Assembly (NCBI RefSeq): GCF_037198285.1
Contig: NZ_CP147243.1
Location: 1,240,001 to 1,304,000, forward strand
DNA length: 64,000 nt
Direction of reading: 5' to 3'
Source: Haladaptatus sp. DJG-WS-42
GTDB taxonomy: Archaea > Halobacteriota > Halobacteria > Halobacteriales > Halococcaceae
Made by a program: the position numbers and the translations under genes. This document shows positions 26,099 to 35,895 of this stretch, piece after piece (within the stretch, counting starts at the first letter, position 1; the number at the start of each line of letters is the position of its first letter). The notes beneath the pieces were generated by a model, which was given only the letters and a program-made list of their open reading frames with translations, was not told the origin of the DNA and did not search any database.

Positions 26099-26796
26099 CG
26101 TACGAACCCGGCGAGTCGGTCGCCCACGCGCTCGACCCGCGAACCAAGTTAGCGTTCCAACTCGCGTTTGCGGTCGCGGCGTTCGCCCACACAACACCCG
26201 CAGGATTGGCCGCGCTGTCGGGCGTCGCGGGCGTTTCACTCTGGGTGTCGAAGACGCCGCTTCTCGCCGCGCTGCGTGAGTTGCGCATCGTCCTCGCAGT
26301 GCTCGTGTTCGCGCCAATTCTCGAAGGACTGGTGCTTGGCCCGCCGTGGTTCTCGATTGCAGAAGCGACTGGCCCCACACTCGCCAGCTATCGCGCGGTG
26401 CTCATCGTCCTCGTCGCGGCGACCTACGTCCGGACGACTCCAGCGCGCGCCTCGCGAGCGGCGATTCAGCGCGTGATTCCCGGAAAAGCTGGCCAATTCC
26501 TTGGGATGGGCGTCTCGCTCGTGTTCCGGTTTCTGCCCGTGTTGCTCGCGGACATTCACCGGATGCGGATGGCGATACAGGCGCGTCTCGGCGACCAGCG
26601 GTCGATTCCAGAGCGGGCGAGCATCATCGCGCTGTCTGGACTCGCGCGGGCGTTCTCGCGCGCGGACACGCTGTCGCTGGCACTCCGGGCGCGGTGTTTC
26701 GCGTGGAACCCGACGCTCCCTCGCCTGCGCTTTGCGCGCCGTGATGTGCCCGGACTGGTGGCGGCGGCTGGGTTGGTGGCCGTCGCCTTCGTATGA
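26092..26796 (+). CDS. bioN: BioN/CbiQ-type ECF transmembrane T component
   Basis: A 234-residue membrane protein. It opens with the T-component hallmark SVAHALDPRTKLAFQLAF. The coupling-helix motifs appear as the Ala-Arg-x type TPARASRAAIQRVIPG and LALRARCFAWNP. It links BioY to BioM. The cluster is complete for biotin import but no biotin synthesis gene is in view. Confidence 0.9.
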   Translation: MLTYEPGESVAHALDPRTKLAFQLAFAVAAFAHTTPAGLAALSGVAGVSLWVSKTPLLAALRELRIVLAVLVFAPILEGLVLGPPWFSIAEATGPTLASYRAVLIVLVAATYVRTTPARASRAAIQRVIPGKAGQFLGMGVSLVFRFLPVLLADIHRMRMAIQARLGDQRSIPERASIIALSGLARAFSRADTLSLALRARCFAWNPTLPRLRFARRDVPGLVAAAGLVAVAFV

Positions 26797-26891
26797 ACTT
26801 TCACCAAGTTGTATATTTACGGAGACGGAGCCATCGCTAGGCTTGCGTCGGTGACAAGACTTAAGCGCGTATTGTTCCACGGTGATTATAG

Positions 26892-28982
26892 ATGACACTC
26901 CTCCTTCAGGCGGGAGCGACGCAGACGCGGCCGACGTTTTGGCAGATCAGCCCAGTCGGTGAGGTGCTGTTCTACTATCTGGCCGCCGTCGTCGTCGCCG
27001 TTTTCCTCTACGGCGTCTACGACCGCTTTGCCCGCTACAGCCGAGGTACGGACGACTGGTTCGAGCGCCTCGACGACCTGCCCGGCCGCATCGTGAGCGC
27101 CGTGAAAATCGTCGGCTCGAACGAGAAACAGTTCAACAGAGACCTCTACGGCGGCGTGATGCACGCCTTCATCATGTGGGGCTTTCTGACGCTGCTCATC
27201 GGGACGACAATTCTCGCCATCGACATGGACATCTGGACGAAGGTGCTTGGCCAGCCCTCGTTCTTCGTAAACGAGTTTTATCTCTCCTACTCGCTCGTGA
27301 TGGACGCCCTTGGCTTCCTCTTCGTCGTCGGTATCGGCATGGCGCTGTATCGGCGCTACGCCCTCCGTACCGACCGGCTCTGGGGCAAACACACCTCGCT
27401 CGAAGATGACCTCTTCATCTGGACCCTCTTCTTGCTCGGCGTCGGTGGCTACCTCACCGAGGGGGTGCGCATCCTCGCACAGGACTTCCCCGAGTTCGAA
27501 ACCGTGAGCTTCGTCGGCTGGTTTGTCGCAGACGTGCTCAGAGTCGCGGGCATGACGCCCGAGATGGCGCTCTCGTTCTACCCGATTACGTGGTGGAGCC
27601 ACGCGCTGCTCGCGCTCGTGTTCGTCGCCGCCGTGCCGTACGCGAAGCCGTTCCACATGATTTCGAGTTTCGCAAACGTCGTCACCCGCGACGAAATGGC
27701 CGGCAAACGCCTCCCCGGCGTGCCCGCAGACGCCAGCCCGGACGAAATTGGCGCATCTTCGATTGACGACTTCTCGTGGAAGCAGATTCTCGACCAGGAC
27801 GCCTGTACGAAATGTGGCCGCTGTTCGTCGGTCTGTCCGGCAAAAGCATCCGGTCGCCCACTCGACCCACGCGACGTGATTCTCGACCTGAAATCCTACC
27901 GTGAAGGGCTGGATGCAGGTCGCACCGAAGAGATGCCGATTATCGCAGACGGCGGCACGAGCGTCATCGACAGCCACACGATGGAATCGTGCATGGCCTG
28001 CATGGCCTGCATGGACGCCTGCCCGGTCGAAATCGAGCACCTGTCTTCCTTTACGGAGATGAACCGGCGGCTCACCGAGTCCGGCCAGATGGACGAGAAC
28101 GTCCAAGAGGCGATGATGAACATCTTCTCGAACGGCAACTCCTTCGGTGACCCACAGCGAAAGCGCGCAGACTGGACCGACCAGTTGGACTTCGAGATTC
28201 CGGACGCGCGCGAGGAGGCTGTTGAATATCTCTGGTACGTCGGCGACTACCCGAGCTACGACGAGCGCAACAAGCGCGTCGCCCGCGCACTCGCGACCAT
28301 CTTCCACGAATCCGGCGTGAGCTTCGGCATTCTCTACGACGACGAGCAGAACGACGGCAACGACGTGCGCCGGGTCGGTGAGGAAGGCCTCTACGAGATG
28401 CTCACCGAGGACAACATCGCCGCCTTCGAGGAGTGTGACTTCGAGAAGGTCGTCTGTACCGACCCGCACTCCTACAACACGTTCAAAAACGAGTACCCGG
28501 ACTTCGGCTGGGGCGGCGAAGTCTACCACTACACGCAGGTTGTCGAAGAACTCGTGAACTCCGGTACGCTCGGCCTTCGTGGAACGGAACTCGACTACAC
28601 CGTCACGTACCACGACCCGTGTCACCTCGGCCGGTACAACGACGAGTACGAAGCACCCCGCGAGGTCATCCGCGCGACGGGCGTCATGCTCGATGAGATG
28701 CCGCGAAACCGCAGCAACTCGTTCTGTTGTGGTGGCGGTGGCGGTGGTCTCTGGATGGACTTCGAAGAGACCGCAAAGCCGAGCGAAGAGCGCATCCGCG
28801 AAGCGCTTGAGGACACAGACACCGGCAGTGCGGTCGAAAAGTTCGTCGTCGCCTGTCCGATGTGCATGACGATGTACGAAGACGGCCGCAAGACCGGCGA
28901 TTACGAAGACGACATCGACGTCGTGGACATCTCCGAACTCGTCGTCGAGGCGCTCGGTGCGATGGACAAAGCGAACCTGTAG
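26892..28982 (+). CDS. membrane-anchored HdrD-like Fe-S oxidoreductase
   Basis: A 696-residue fusion. The N-terminal ~260 residues form a NarI/cytochrome b-like membrane domain with six hydrophobic segments. Next come two 4Fe-4S sites (CTKCGRCSSVCP; CMACMACMDACP, about 300-385). The C-terminal part has two CCG-type domains of HdrB/HdrD; the second shows HDPCHLGRYN, FCCGGGGGG and CPMC. Such proteins pass electrons between a soluble donor (for example ETF or D-lactate type systems) and the quinone pool. The donor is not encoded here. Its last codons (MDKANL stop) are repeated 92 bases downstream. Confidence 0.9.
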   Translation: MTLLLQAGATQTRPTFWQISPVGEVLFYYLAAVVVAVFLYGVYDRFARYSRGTDDWFERLDDLPGRIVSAVKIVGSNEKQFNRDLYGGVMHAFIMWGFLTLLIGTTILAIDMDIWTKVLGQPSFFVNEFYLSYSLVMDALGFLFVVGIGMALYRRYALRTDRLWGKHTSLEDDLFIWTLFLLGVGGYLTEGVRILAQDFPEFETVSFVGWFVADVLRVAGMTPEMALSFYPITWWSHALLALVFVAAVPYAKPFHMISSFANVVTRDEMAGKRLPGVPADASPDEIGASSIDDFSWKQILDQDACTKCGRCSSVCPAKASGRPLDPRDVILDLKSYREGLDAGRTEEMPIIADGGTSVIDSHTMESCMACMACMDACPVEIEHLSSFTEMNRRLTESGQMDENVQEAMMNIFSNGNSFGDPQRKRADWTDQLDFEIPDAREEAVEYLWYVGDYPSYDERNKRVARALATIFHESGVSFGILYDDEQNDGNDVRRVGEEGLYEMLTEDNIAAFEECDFEKVVCTDPHSYNTFKNEYPDFGWGGEVYHYTQVVEELVNSGTLGLRGTELDYTVTYHDPCHLGRYNDEYEAPREVIRATGVMLDEMPRNRSNSFCCGGGGGGLWMDFEETAKPSEERIREALEDTDTGSAVEKFVVACPMCMTMYEDGRKTGDYEDDIDVVDISELVVEALGAMDKANL

Positions 28983-29075
28983 AACACCCGTCGCGTCGTT
29001 TTTTGGTGCAGATTTTTTGTGCGAGCGGTATGCGTCTCGCACAAAAAAGGTGCATGGACAAAGCGAACCTGTAGA
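28962..29075 (+). repeat. duplicated gene 3' end flanking a hairpin (element 1)
   Basis: The 22 bases at 28962-28983, covering the last codons and stop of the Fe-S oxidoreductase, are repeated exactly at 29054-29075; flanking bases are also similar. Between them (70 bases) lies a T-rich tract and a perfect 13-bp hairpin (29013-29048). The second copy would read MDKANL stop again. Confidence 0.8.
29013..29048 (+). terminator. 13-bp hairpin terminator
   Basis: TTTTTTGTGCGAG (29013-29025) pairs exactly with 29036-29048 around a 10-base loop. The T-run inside the stem makes this a likely terminator on both strands, between the Fe-S oxidoreductase and the aminopeptidase. Confidence 0.7.
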
Positions 29076-29160
29076 CCACTAACCCCGCTCTCGTTGTTCG
29101 ATTGCTTACAGAAAGGTTGTTCTGCTGATTTTTAAGTGAACGCTGTTCGCATATGCAGAC

Positions 29161-30252
29161 ATGGATCCTCGCATTCGTGAGCAAGCAGAGGTTATCGTGA
29201 ATCACTCGACGGGCGTCGAACAGGGTGACAACGTCATCATCACTGGCTCTCCCGAGTCAGAAGACCTCATCGTCGCCGTCTCGGAACTGTGTGGTGAAAT
29301 CGGCGCGACCACAGAGGTCAAAATAAGCAGTGAGCGAGCGACACGGGCCTACATGCGAGCGGTCGACGAAGACGACATCACGCTAAACGAGATGGCGCTC
29401 GCGGGAATCGAGGCCGCGGACGTGTTTATCGCCATCCGCGGGCAGTCGAACATGAACGAGCAAAGCGACGTCCCACCGAAGAAAAACCAGAAGCGAGCGG
29501 CCGAGAACCGCGATATCCAGGAGGCCTACTTAGCGAAACGCTGGAATCTTACGCAGTTCCCGACGGCGGCGGGCGCACAGAAAGCAGAGATGAGCACCGA
29601 CGCCTACGAAGACTTCGTCTTCAGCGCGGTCAACAAAGATTGGGACGCCGTCGAGGAACACCAAGCGCAACTGGTCGAACTGCTCGAAGATGCGGACGAA
29701 GTCCACATCAAATCCGGCGACACGACGGACGTGACCATGTCCATCAAAGGCAACCTCGTGCTCAACGACTCGGGGATGCACAACATGCCCGGCGGCGAAG
29801 TGTTCACCGCGCCCGTCCCCGACTCCGTCGAAGGCGAAGTCCTGTTCGACAAGCCCGTGATGGTGCAGGGTCGGGAAGTCAACGGCGCGTGGCTCAAATT
29901 TGAAGGCGGCGAAGTCGTCGAGTTCTCCGCCGAGAAGAACGAGGACGTACTCGAATCGCTCCTCGAAACCGACGACGGGGCGCGTCGGCTTGGGGAGTTA
30001 GGAATTGGAATGAACCGGGACATCGACCGGTTCACCTACAACATGCTGTTCGACGAAAAGATGGGCGACACCGTCCACATGGCCGTCGGTCGCGCCTACG
30101 ACGACACCGTTGGCGAGGGCAACGAGCAGAACGATTCGGTGGTGCACACTGACATGATTGTGGACATGAGCGAGGACTCATTCATCAAGGTCGACGGCGA
30201 GGTCATCCAGCGCAACGGGACGTTCATTTTCGAAGACGGCTTCGAAGAATAG
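29161..30252 (+). CDS. M29-family aminopeptidase
   Basis: A 363-residue metallopeptidase of the thermophilic aminopeptidase (AmpS/PepS) family. The N-terminus is VNHSTGVEQGDNVIITGSPE. The C-terminal metal-site signatures are DRFTYNMLFDEKMGDTVHMAVG and VHTDMIVDM. The Glu in NMPGGEVFTAPV is part of the metal site. The family removes N-terminal residues with two Co2+ or Zn2+ ions. TTTTTAAG about 28 bases before the ATG supports a leaderless start. The last codons are partly duplicated downstream. Confidence 0.92.
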   Translation: MDPRIREQAEVIVNHSTGVEQGDNVIITGSPESEDLIVAVSELCGEIGATTEVKISSERATRAYMRAVDEDDITLNEMALAGIEAADVFIAIRGQSNMNEQSDVPPKKNQKRAAENRDIQEAYLAKRWNLTQFPTAAGAQKAEMSTDAYEDFVFSAVNKDWDAVEEHQAQLVELLEDADEVHIKSGDTTDVTMSIKGNLVLNDSGMHNMPGGEVFTAPVPDSVEGEVLFDKPVMVQGREVNGAWLKFEGGEVVEFSAEKNEDVLESLLETDDGARRLGELGIGMNRDIDRFTYNMLFDEKMGDTVHMAVGRAYDDTVGEGNEQNDSVVHTDMIVDMSEDSFIKVDGEVIQRNGTFIFEDGFEE

Positions 30253-30336
30253 CCACACGCAACGCGGTTTTCGGGGCGGGCGAGACATGTAGCGTCTCGC
30301 AGCCGCAGTGAATTGAAGATTCGAAGACGGCTTCGA
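30229..30336 (+). repeat. duplicated gene 3' end flanking a hairpin (element 2)
   Basis: Seventeen bases from the last codons of the aminopeptidase (30229-30245) recur exactly at 30320-30336, 74 bases later. Between them is a G-rich stretch and a 7-bp hairpin GCGAGAC/GTCTCGC (30280-30300). Spacing and hairpin resemble element 1 at 28962-29075. Confidence 0.7.
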
Positions 30337-30380
30337 CGGCTGCGAGGCGGCCTTATCTCTCACAGACACCTTCCTCTAGC

Positions 30381-31028
30381 ATGGCAGGGAAACGAGTCGG
30401 GATACTCGGGAGTGGGGACGTTGGACAGGCGCTCGGCCGAGGGTTTGCGGCCCACGGCTACGAAGTCATGCTCGGCACGCGAAGCCCCGATAAACTGGGC
30501 GAATGGGTCGAAGCGGTAGACGATGCTGGCTCGGTCGGTTCCTTCGCAGAGGCGACTGCGTTTGGCGATATCGTCGTGCTCGCGCTGAACGGCGAAGGTG
30601 CAGAGAACGCCCTTGCGATGGCTGGTCCCGAGCCGTTCGCGGGCAAACTCGTCCTCGACGCGACGAACCCACTCGACTTCTCTGCAGGAATGCCACCCCA
30701 CCTGTTCACAGGTGCACAGGACTCACTCGGCGAGCGGATTCAAGCAAAGCTCTCCGATGCGCACGTCGTCAAATGCTTCAACACGGTCACAAACGCCCAG
30801 ATGATAGACCCGGTGTTCGAAGCCGAACCGCCGAAAATGTTCATCTGCGGGAACGACGAAGCGGCGAAAGCAGAGACCGACGCGTTACTCAAAGAACTCG
30901 GCTGGCCCGGCGCGTTCGACGTGGGCGACATCACCGCGGCGCGCTATCTCGAAGCGCTCGTTCCGCTTTGGGTGCGAGTCGGAAGCAAACTCGACACCTA
31001 CATGCACGCCTTTACGGTCGTGAAGTAG
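30381..31028 (+). CDS. F420/NADP oxidoreductase-like protein (NpdG family)
   Basis: A 215-residue Rossmann protein. The nucleotide loop is VGILGSGDVGQALGRGFAAHGYEV, followed by MLGTRSPDK, typical of NADP-binding F420-dependent reductases. The C-terminal VKCFNTVTNAQM and DVGDITAARYLEAL also fit the family, which moves hydride between F420H2 and NADP+. Homologues include other NADP-dependent reductases, so the F420 partner is not certain. CCTTATCT about 28 bases upstream gives a leaderless start; the 3'-end duplication of the previous gene lies just before it. Confidence 0.85.
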   Translation: MAGKRVGILGSGDVGQALGRGFAAHGYEVMLGTRSPDKLGEWVEAVDDAGSVGSFAEATAFGDIVVLALNGEGAENALAMAGPEPFAGKLVLDATNPLDFSAGMPPHLFTGAQDSLGERIQAKLSDAHVVKCFNTVTNAQMIDPVFEAEPPKMFICGNDEAAKAETDALLKELGWPGAFDVGDITAARYLEALVPLWVRVGSKLDTYMHAFTVVK

Positions 31029-31036
31029 CTCGCCAA

Positions 31037-32203
31037 CTACCCGAGCGCGTAGAGCCAGCCGTCGTTGAGCGCCACGTAGAGTCGGTCGTGGGCGGGGGCG
31101 AGCGTTGCCCGGAGTGGGGCAGAGAGACGCTCGCGCAGCGCGAGTTCGCGCGTCCAGCGGGTCGACCCGGCTTCGAGGCCGATGAGCAAGCCGTGTTCGG
31201 TTGTGAGCGCAACGGTCTGATTGGCGGCGACAAGCGGTGAGGAGACGCCACCGTTGAGAAACGACCGCCACTGCAAGTCACCTGACGCTGCGTCGAGGCC
31301 GGTCACGCGGCCAGTGGCGTCCGCAACGGTGACGGCGTCTGCGGTCACGCACGGACACGAGAGGCCGATTTTCTCACCGAGGGTGCGCTCCCACACGCGA
31401 GTGCTATCGGTTTCAAACACGCTGAGGCCACTCGCGGTGGTGGCGTAGACGCGACCGTTCGCCACGACGGGCGGCCGAGTGAGCGGGGCAGAAAGCCGAC
31501 GCCGCCAGCGAATCTCGCCGGTCGCTGCCGCAAGCGAGGCAAGTTCGCCGCCGTCTGCGACGAACACCGAGCCGTCGTGGAGCGCCGCGCGCGGCCCGTC
31601 GGTTCGCGCGACGATGGACGTTGTCCACTGGCGGTCGCCGTCGTGGCTAAACGACGACACGCCGCCGTTTGGGGCCGCCGTGAGCACCACAATTCGGTCG
31701 TCGGTGACGACCGGTGGACCGTGGGCGGCGCTGTCGAGAAAGTTCGTCCAGCGGGTGTCGCCGGTCGCGTTGTCGAACTTCGCAAGTCGTGGGCCGGACG
31801 GCCCGCTCGCCGTCACGAGGAGGCCGTCTTCGGTGACCGCGAGGCCACTCACTGTTTTGTGCGAAAAGTCGCGCGACCAGAGCTGGCCGCCGCCGGGCGC
31901 AGAAAGCGCCGTCACCCGCGAGGCAGCGGCGGCGTACACGGTGTCCGTGTCGGTGACGATGTGCGGGGTGACCGAACCGCCCGTCTTCGGCGCGAGGTGG
32001 TGCTGCCACGCCTCCGCTTGGTTCTGCATGGGGTCGGATGCAGGATTCTGTCCGGTTCCCGACGGCCCGAAGCCAGCCATCGGCCAGGGCGCGGTCGCCG
32101 TAAACTCCGCGACCGGGTCGGGCGGCGGCGACGTCGTCCGCGCCCCGACACACCCGCAAACCCCAACACTGCCCACCAAAGAGAGAAACCCCCTACGTTG
32201 CAT
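31037..32203 (-). CDS. PQQ-like beta-propeller lipoprotein
   Basis: A 388-residue exported protein. Start ATG 32203 puts a short Tat-like signal (MQRRGFLSLVGSVGVCGC) with a lipobox Cys near position 18. The body has repeated beta-propeller blades with motifs such as TVYAAAASRVTALSAPGGGQLWSRDF, SVFVADGGELASLAAATGEIRWRR and VTVADATGRVTGLDAASGDLQWRS. This is the YncE/BamB/PQQ-repeat type. No catalytic quinoprotein residues are apparent, so it is likely a surface scaffold or sensor. Divergent from nothing; convergent with npdG-like gene by eight bases. Confidence 0.85.
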   Translation of the reverse strand: MQRRGFLSLVGSVGVCGCVGARTTSPPPDPVAEFTATAPWPMAGFGPSGTGQNPASDPMQNQAEAWQHHLAPKTGGSVTPHIVTDTDTVYAAAASRVTALSAPGGGQLWSRDFSHKTVSGLAVTEDGLLVTASGPSGPRLAKFDNATGDTRWTNFLDSAAHGPPVVTDDRIVVLTAAPNGGVSSFSHDGDRQWTTSIVARTDGPRAALHDGSVFVADGGELASLAAATGEIRWRRRLSAPLTRPPVVANGRVYATTASGLSVFETDSTRVWERTLGEKIGLSCPCVTADAVTVADATGRVTGLDAASGDLQWRSFLNGGVSSPLVAANQTVALTTEHGLLIGLEAGSTRWTRELALRERLSAPLRATLAPAHDRLYVALNDGWLYALG

Positions 32204-32278
32204 TATTGACAGCTTTGCGGGTCGGTCGGTAATAGTTGTTGAAATGTCAAAGAGCGATTTCACCGACCCTGTACCGTG

Positions 32279-32812
32279 CTACCACTCGTCTTCTAAGATG
32301 GCGTAGTAACGCGTATCGACGAATTCGCCGTCGTCGTACTCCTCGTCGCGGTGCGTTCCCTCGTGGGTGAAGCCGAGTTTTTCCCAGATACGCTGGGAGG
32401 CAGAGTTCGTTTCGAGCACGCGCGTCTGCACGCGGTGGAGGCGCTGTTCAGAAAAGGCGAAGTCGAGAATGAGCCGTGAGGCAGCCGTGCCGTAGCCGTT
32501 GCCATGGAACTCGGGGTCAACCCAGATGGCGATTTCGGCGTGGCCCTCGCGGCGGGCGAGTTTGAACAGCGTAATCATGCCAACCGGCGTGTGCTCGTCG
32601 GGCGTGCAAATCAGCAGGTGAAACGAGTCTTCCTCCTTCGAAATGTGCTCTTCGAAGTACTGGCGCGTCTCGGCCATCGTCCGTGGGGTGGTCGAGGTGA
32701 GCGGGCGGCGCACGGCGGGGTTGTTGATGTTGCGATTCATGAACGACAGGTCGTCTTCGGAAACCGTACACAACACCACGTCGTCGCCGAGCAGGAATGG
32801 GTCGCCGGGCAT
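32279..32812 (-). CDS. GNAT-family N-acetyltransferase
   Basis: A 177-residue RimJ/RimL-like acetyltransferase. The acetyl-CoA-binding region is [28 protein letters not shown], and [20 protein letters not shown] is the usual C-terminal motif. It begins [23 protein letters not shown]. Substrate could be ribosomal protein N-termini or a small amine. ATG 32812 is used; longer in-frame extensions cross the divergent hemB promoter. Confidence 0.9.
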   Translation of the reverse strand: MPGDPFLLGDDVVLCTVSEDDLSFMNRNINNPAVRRPLTSTTPRTMAETRQYFEEHISKEEDSFHLLICTPDEHTPVGMITLFKLARREGHAEIAIWVDPEFHGNGYGTAASRLILDFAFSEQRLHRVQTRVLETNSASQRIWEKLGFTHEGTHRDEEYDDGEFVDTRYYAILEDEW

Positions 32813-32902
32813 ATAGAAAAGTTGACGAGTGTCGTGAAAGCAGTTACGAGAGTAAGGTACCCATCCGAGAACCCTTTTAGCGTTCCTCACCCACGTGCGA
32901 AC

Positions 32903-33883
32903 ATGAACCTCACCCACCGGCCACGCCGCCTGCGAACCGACGGCGTTCGCCCCCTCGTGCGCGAAACGGAGCTGTCTGCGAGCGACCTCATCACGCCTGT
33001 GTTCGTCGATGCGACCATCGACGAGCGTGTCCAGATTCAGTCGATGCCGGGCCACGAGCGCGTTCCGCTCGACGATATCGTGAACCGTGTCGAGGAGGTC
33101 AGAGAGACGGGCGTCGAAGCCATCATGCTGTTCGGCATTCCGAAGTCCAAAGACCCAGATGGCTCCCGCGCGTGGGCCGAAGACGGCGTGATTCAGGAAG
33201 CCACGCGCCGGATTACGGCGGAGACAGACGCCTACGTCATGACCGACATCTGCCTCTGTGAGTACACCGACCACGGCCACTGCGGCCCGCTTGAGGAGGG
33301 CGCGCCCGAACACGAACACATGACGGTAGACAACGACGCGACGCTGCCACTGCTCCAGAAAATCGCCGTCTCGCACGCCGAAGCCGGGGCCGAGATGGTT
33401 GCGCCGAGCGGGATGATGGACGGGATGGTTGGGGCGATTCGAGAAGGACTGGACGAAGCCGGGCACACCGACGTGTCGATTATGGCCTACTCCGCAAAGT
33501 ACCAGAGCGCGTTCTACGGGCCGTTTCGCGACGCGGCCGACGGTGCGCCCTCGTTTGGTGACCGGCGTCACTACCAGATGGACCCCGCAAACAAGCGCGA
33601 GGCGCTCCGCGAGGCAACCCTCGACGTAGAACAAGGCGCGGACATTCTGATGGTGAAACCCGCCCTGCCGTACCTCGATATCGTCTCCGACCTGCGCCGT
33701 GAGTTCGACCATCCGATTGCGGCCTACAACGTGAGCGGCGAGTACGCGATGCTCCACGCCGCCGCGGAGAATGGGTGGTTGAATCTCGAAGAAGTCGCCT
33801 ACGAATCGTTGCTTTCGGTAAAACGCGCTGGGGCCGACCTGATTCTCACCTACTTCGCCGCAGACCTCGCAGACCGGCTCTGA
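32903..33883 (+). CDS. hemB: delta-aminolevulinate dehydratase (porphobilinogen synthase)
   Basis: A 326-residue enzyme that joins two 5-aminolevulinates to porphobilinogen. Active-site Lys regions are [19 protein letters not shown] and [13 protein letters not shown]. The metal-binding region reads [14 protein letters not shown], with the Cys triad of zinc-type enzymes. A CTTTTAG box 28 bases upstream supports ATG 32903. It belongs to the same pathway as hemL-hemC-cobA-hemD 8 kb away. Confidence 0.96.
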   Translation: MNLTHRPRRLRTDGVRPLVRETELSASDLITPVFVDATIDERVQIQSMPGHERVPLDDIVNRVEEVRETGVEAIMLFGIPKSKDPDGSRAWAEDGVIQEATRRITAETDAYVMTDICLCEYTDHGHCGPLEEGAPEHEHMTVDNDATLPLLQKIAVSHAEAGAEMVAPSGMMDGMVGAIREGLDEAGHTDVSIMAYSAKYQSAFYGPFRDAADGAPSFGDRRHYQMDPANKREALREATLDVEQGADILMVKPALPYLDIVSDLRREFDHPIAAYNVSGEYAMLHAAAENGWLNLEEVAYESLLSVKRAGADLILTYFAADLADRL

Positions 33884-33934
33884 GGCGCGCCACGCGCGCT
33901 CTTGGCCGACACTCAGGCGAAACACAGTAGACAA

Positions 33935-33957
33935 TTGTCCAGCTTTTTGCTGGACAA
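33935..33957 (+). terminator. hairpin after hemB, also upstream of amt1
   Basis: TTGTCCAGC pairs exactly with GCTGGACAA around a T5 loop, 52 bases after the hemB stop. It may end hemB transcription. The half-site TTGTCC resembles the inverted repeat at the amt2 promoter, so a regulatory role is also possible. Confidence 0.5.
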
Positions 33958-34172
33958 ACGGTTGATTTCGTGACAGAGAATAACCTTAAACAGATAATAG
34001 TGTTCCTAATATCCACCATTCGTTATTTTATGCATTCTAAAAATTGTGATTATCAACTCTAACTTTTATATACTTAGTGATAGTCAATCTCAAGCGTGAT
34101 TTGTAACACTAAACACGAGGTTTGGATCGTATTGATGGGTAAATGTCCAGTGATAACTTCGGTGGGTGAGGC
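33958..34172 (+). promoter_or_regulatory. amt1 promoter region
   Basis: AT-rich leader region of amt1. TTTTATATA at 34064-34072 is the best TATA box, giving a transcript start near 34095 and a leader of about 75 bases. GGTGAG a few bases before the ATG is a Shine-Dalgarno, unlike the leaderless genes around it. A half-site TGTCCAG lies at 34144. Confidence 0.6.
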
Positions 34173-35540
34173 ATGACGGTTCCGCTGGCACTCGACCCGG
34201 CCATCATCGCCCAAGGTGTGAACAACATCTGGATTCTGGTGGTCTCGTTCCTCATCTTCTTCATGCAGGCGGGCTTCGCCCTGCTCGAAGTCGGACAGGT
34301 TCGGGCGAAGAACGTCGGCAACGTCCTGATGAAAAACATGATGGACTGGTCGCTTGGCGTCCTCGTCTACTTCTTCGCCGGGCTCGCCATCGCGAGCATC
34401 GCGGCGGGACTCACCTCCAGTGGGCCGTACAACATCGCAGAGGCGTTCGCGTACATCAACAACCCCGACGCGTGGATTGGCTGGCTGTTCGGCGCAGTGT
34501 TCGCCATGACCGCCGCCACCATCGTCTCGGGGGCGGTCGCAGAGCGCATCAAGTTCAAGGCGTACGTCTTCTACTCGGTCGGCATCACCGCCGTTGTCTA
34601 CCCCGTGATTCAGGGCTTCGCGTGGGGCGGCGGCCTGCTCTCGGCTGACGGCTTCATCGGCGCAGCGCTCGGTGTTGGCTACTTAGACTTCGCGGGCGCG
34701 ACGGTCGTTCACATGCTCGGCGGCGTCGCCGGGCTCGTGGCCGCCTACATGGTTGGCCCCCGCCGCGGCCGGTTCGACGAGAAGGGCAACAGCATCCCGA
34801 TTCCGGGTCACTCGATTACCTTCGCGGTGCTCGGGACGTTGATTCTCGCCTTTGGCTGGTACGGCTTCAACGTCGGCACGCAAGCCGCCGTCCTCGAGGT
34901 CGCCGCAGACGGTGAGTCGCTCGTCTACAACGGCGCAGCACTCGGGCGTGTCGCCCTCGTGACGACGCTCGGCATGGGCGCTGGTGCAGTCGCTGCCTCG
35001 CTCATGACGACGTTCACCGAAGGCAAACCAGACCCACTGTTCACGGCAAACGGCCTGCTCGCGGGCCTCGTCGGCGTGACCGGCGCCGTCCCCCACGTCA
35101 CGTGGTGGGGTGGCATCATCATCGGCATGCTCGCCGGTGCACAGGCCCCGCTGGTCTACCGCTTCGTTGTGGACAAGCTGAAAATTGACGACGTGTGTGG
35201 CGTCTTTCCCGTCCACGGCAGCGCCGGGGCGCTCGGCACGTTCCTGATTCCTGTCTTCGCAGTCGGCGGCTTCTCGGCCACCCAACTGCTGATGCAGGGG
35301 GTTGGCATCGCCGTCATCGCGCTCTGGACCATCATCACGACGGTCCTCATCTTCAAAATCGCAGACGCCGCGGTCGGCCTCAACGTCAGCGAAGAAGAGG
35401 AACTCGAAGGGCTCGACCAAGGCGAACACGGCATCTCCGCCTACCCAGAGTTCGTTGGCAACAGCAACCCAGACCGTGCGCTCGCCGGAGTGAGCACGGA
35501 CGGTGGCGTCCGCACGGACGGAGGGCAGACCGATGAGTGA
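34173..35540 (+). CDS. amt1: Amt-family ammonium transporter 1
   Basis: A 455-residue protein with about eleven hydrophobic segments. It has the Amt motifs [36 protein letters not shown] and [14 protein letters not shown] (the twin His pair is in HML and HGS). It imports ammonium. The C-terminal tail after about 395 is acidic and long ([17 protein letters not shown]), the segment GlnK usually contacts. It overlaps glnK1 by eight bases. Confidence 0.95.
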   Translation: MTVPLALDPAIIAQGVNNIWILVVSFLIFFMQAGFALLEVGQVRAKNVGNVLMKNMMDWSLGVLVYFFAGLAIASIAAGLTSSGPYNIAEAFAYINNPDAWIGWLFGAVFAMTAATIVSGAVAERIKFKAYVFYSVGITAVVYPVIQGFAWGGGLLSADGFIGAALGVGYLDFAGATVVHMLGGVAGLVAAYMVGPRRGRFDEKGNSIPIPGHSITFAVLGTLILAFGWYGFNVGTQAAVLEVAADGESLVYNGAALGRVALVTTLGMGAGAVAASLMTTFTEGKPDPLFTANGLLAGLVGVTGAVPHVTWWGGIIIGMLAGAQAPLVYRFVVDKLKIDDVCGVFPVHGSAGALGTFLIPVFAVGGFSATQLLMQGVGIAVIALWTIITTVLIFKIADAAVGLNVSEEEELEGLDQGEHGISAYPEFVGNSNPDRALAGVSTDGGVRTDGGQTDE

Positions 35541-35895
35541 GCCAAACGACGGCGGCATCAAACTCGTCATGGCGTACATCCGCCCCGACAAACTCAGCGA
35601 CGTAAAGAAAGCGCTCGCGGAAGTCGGCGCACCGAGCATCTCAGTGACGAATGTGAGCGGACGCGGAAGCCAGCCCGCGAAAAAGGGCCAGTGGCGCGGC
35701 GAAGAGTACACCGTTGACTTGCATCAGAAGGTCAAAGTCGAGTGTATCGTCGCCGACATCCCCGCAGAAACGGTGGTCGAGGCCATCGTCGAGGGTGCGA
35801 GCACGGGCCAACCGGGCGACGGCAAGGTGTTCGTCCTGCCGGTCGAAGAGGCCGTCCAGATTCGCACAGGTCTCGAAGGCACAGAGGCAGTCTGA
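35533..35895 (+). CDS. glnK1: PII signal protein GlnK1
   Basis: A 120-residue PII protein. The T-loop is intact ([24 protein letters not shown]) and the C-loop is [26 protein letters not shown]. It binds ATP/ADP and 2-oxoglutarate and blocks the Amt pore when nitrogen is plentiful. ATG 35533 lies inside the amt1 3' end, so the pair is translationally coupled. Its central part is nearly identical at DNA level to glnK2. Confidence 0.96.
   Translation: MSEPNDGGIKLVMAYIRPDKLSDVKKALAEVGAPSISVTNVSGRGSQPAKKGQWRGEEYTVDLHQKVKVECIVADIPAETVVEAIVEGASTGQPGDGKVFVLPVEEAVQIRTGLEGTEAV

Noticed and set aside
26886-29042. A 718-codon minus-strand open frame opposite the HdrD-like gene
   Set aside because: It is the antisense shadow of a well-supported Fe-S oxidoreductase; such long antisense frames are common in GC-rich haloarchaeal genes.
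29054-29075. A possible short peptide MDKANL encoded by the second copy of the gene end
   Set aside because: It lacks its own start signal and is explained by DNA duplication.
34683-35711. A 342-codon minus-strand frame opposite amt1/glnK1
   Set aside because: Low-complexity acidic antisense frame with no domain; amt1 and glnK1 on the plus strand are certain.
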